Positions 63,777-64,000 of a DNA stretch of 64,000 bases are shown here, one piece after another. The notes under the pieces were generated by a model. It was not told the origin of the DNA. It searched no databases and worked only from the letters and a program-made list of their open reading frames with translations. The position numbers and the translations under genes are program-made. The stretch is from assembly GCA_949295025.1 (NCBI GenBank), contig CASFJK010000003.1, positions 1 through 64,000 of the forward strand, read 5' to 3'. The stretch is from an uncultured Pseudomonadota bacterium. GTDB lineage: Bacteria > Pseudomonadota > Alphaproteobacteria > RF32 > CAG-239. Numbering within the stretch: the stretch's first letter is position 1; every line of letters begins with the position of its first letter.

Positions 63777-64000
63777 ACTTATTTATCTCCGCAATTAACG
63801 GGGTATGATCAGATGGTTTGATACCTCGTCTCGGGTTTTTATCGATAGCTACGCTTACCAATTTATCGGCCACACTCGGCGATAACAATAAATAGTCTAT
63901 TCTCAGGCCCGAATCTGCAGCAAAAGCATTGCCGGCATAATCCCAATAGGTATAACCGACATGATTGGGATAGAGCATGCGATAAGCATCATAATACCCT
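63769..64000 (-). CDS. xth: Exodeoxyribonuclease III (C-terminal part, cut by window edge)
   Basis: The frame continues to the edge; about 77 residues are visible (…GYYDAYRMLYPNHVGYTYWDY). The C-terminal GLRIDYLLLSP and KPSDHTPLI carry the family's metal and catalytic residues (D in IDYLL, DH near the end). It repairs abasic sites in DNA. The rest, including the start, lies to the right of the window. Confidence 0.93.
   Translation of the reverse strand, partial: GYYDAYRMLYPNHVGYTYWDYAGNAFAADSGLRIDYLLLSPSVADKLVSVAIDKNPRRGIKPSDHTPLIAEINKYE

Overview
The window is a contiguous piece of chromosome from an AT-rich alphaproteobacterium, most likely an uncultured, host- or gut-associated one. The evidence is gene order and family features. 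A yceD-rpmF-plsX-fabH-ihfA-merR operon is typical of Alphaproteobacteria. The F1 part of ATP synthase (atpHAGDC) forms its own operon without the F0 genes, and AtpD carries a Lys/Ala-rich N-terminal extension of the kind known in Rhizobiales. An xth-rnr-ctp-rpmG run and low GC complete the picture. Nearly every predicted transcription unit ends in a clear A-tract/stem/T-tract terminator, and translational coupling (ATGA, TAATG, overlapping ends) is common.

Layout. 1-5.9 kb: a truncated Cys-rich repeat protein, a DUF2157/GDYXXLXY membrane pair, inorganic pyrophosphatase, a coiled-coil orphan, an alkaline-phosphatase-superfamily enzyme and two GNAT acetyltransferases. 5.95 kb: tRNA-Pro(GGG). 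6.3-14.9 kb: a tightly coupled five-gene minus-strand cluster with a GT2-HAD fusion, a GT4-polysaccharide pyruvyltransferase fusion, a MenD-like TPP enzyme, a QueC-like PP-loop protein and an SDR. It reads as a cell-surface glycan pathway and is the strongest candidate for an undescribed system. 15.1-17.5 kb: Nudix, GNAT and an acyltransferase-3 membrane protein. 17.5-22.4 kb: an operon with a two-subunit ABC exporter, an orphan and an aminoglycoside-phosphotransferase-like kinase. 22.5-25.7 kb: a GltD-like FAD/Fe-S oxidoreductase and an orphan gene bracketed by 21-bp direct repeats. 25.8-30.9 kb: a six-gene redox/aldehyde operon (iron alcohol dehydrogenase, cupin, carboxymuconolactone decarboxylase, flavodoxin, flavin reductase, hydrolase) opposite a MerR regulator, with a textbook MerR operator. 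31-35.8 kb: an APH-like kinase, CoA-disulfide reductase-rhodanese, EFR1 ferredoxin, a DNA-deoxyinosine glycosylase and an orphan.

From 35.9 kb on the content is mostly housekeeping: a nucleoside deaminase; the yceD-to-merR fatty-acid/phospholipid and ribosomal-protein operon; divergent bamE; mfd with a downstream TerB-like gene; and divergent recG. An orphan stretch follows (47.1-51.0 kb) with a glycerol-1-phosphate-dehydrogenase-like protein and a possible cysteine-peptidase-like protein. Then come atpHAGDC, priA, a small membrane protein, xerC, a GC-richer tandem repeat of about 125 bp, and the convergent xth-rnr-ctp-rpmG operon, with xth cut by the right edge.

All functional names rest on motifs and family resemblance read by eye. 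No database search was run. Start codons were chosen from Shine-Dalgarno position and family length where these disagree with the longest open frame.
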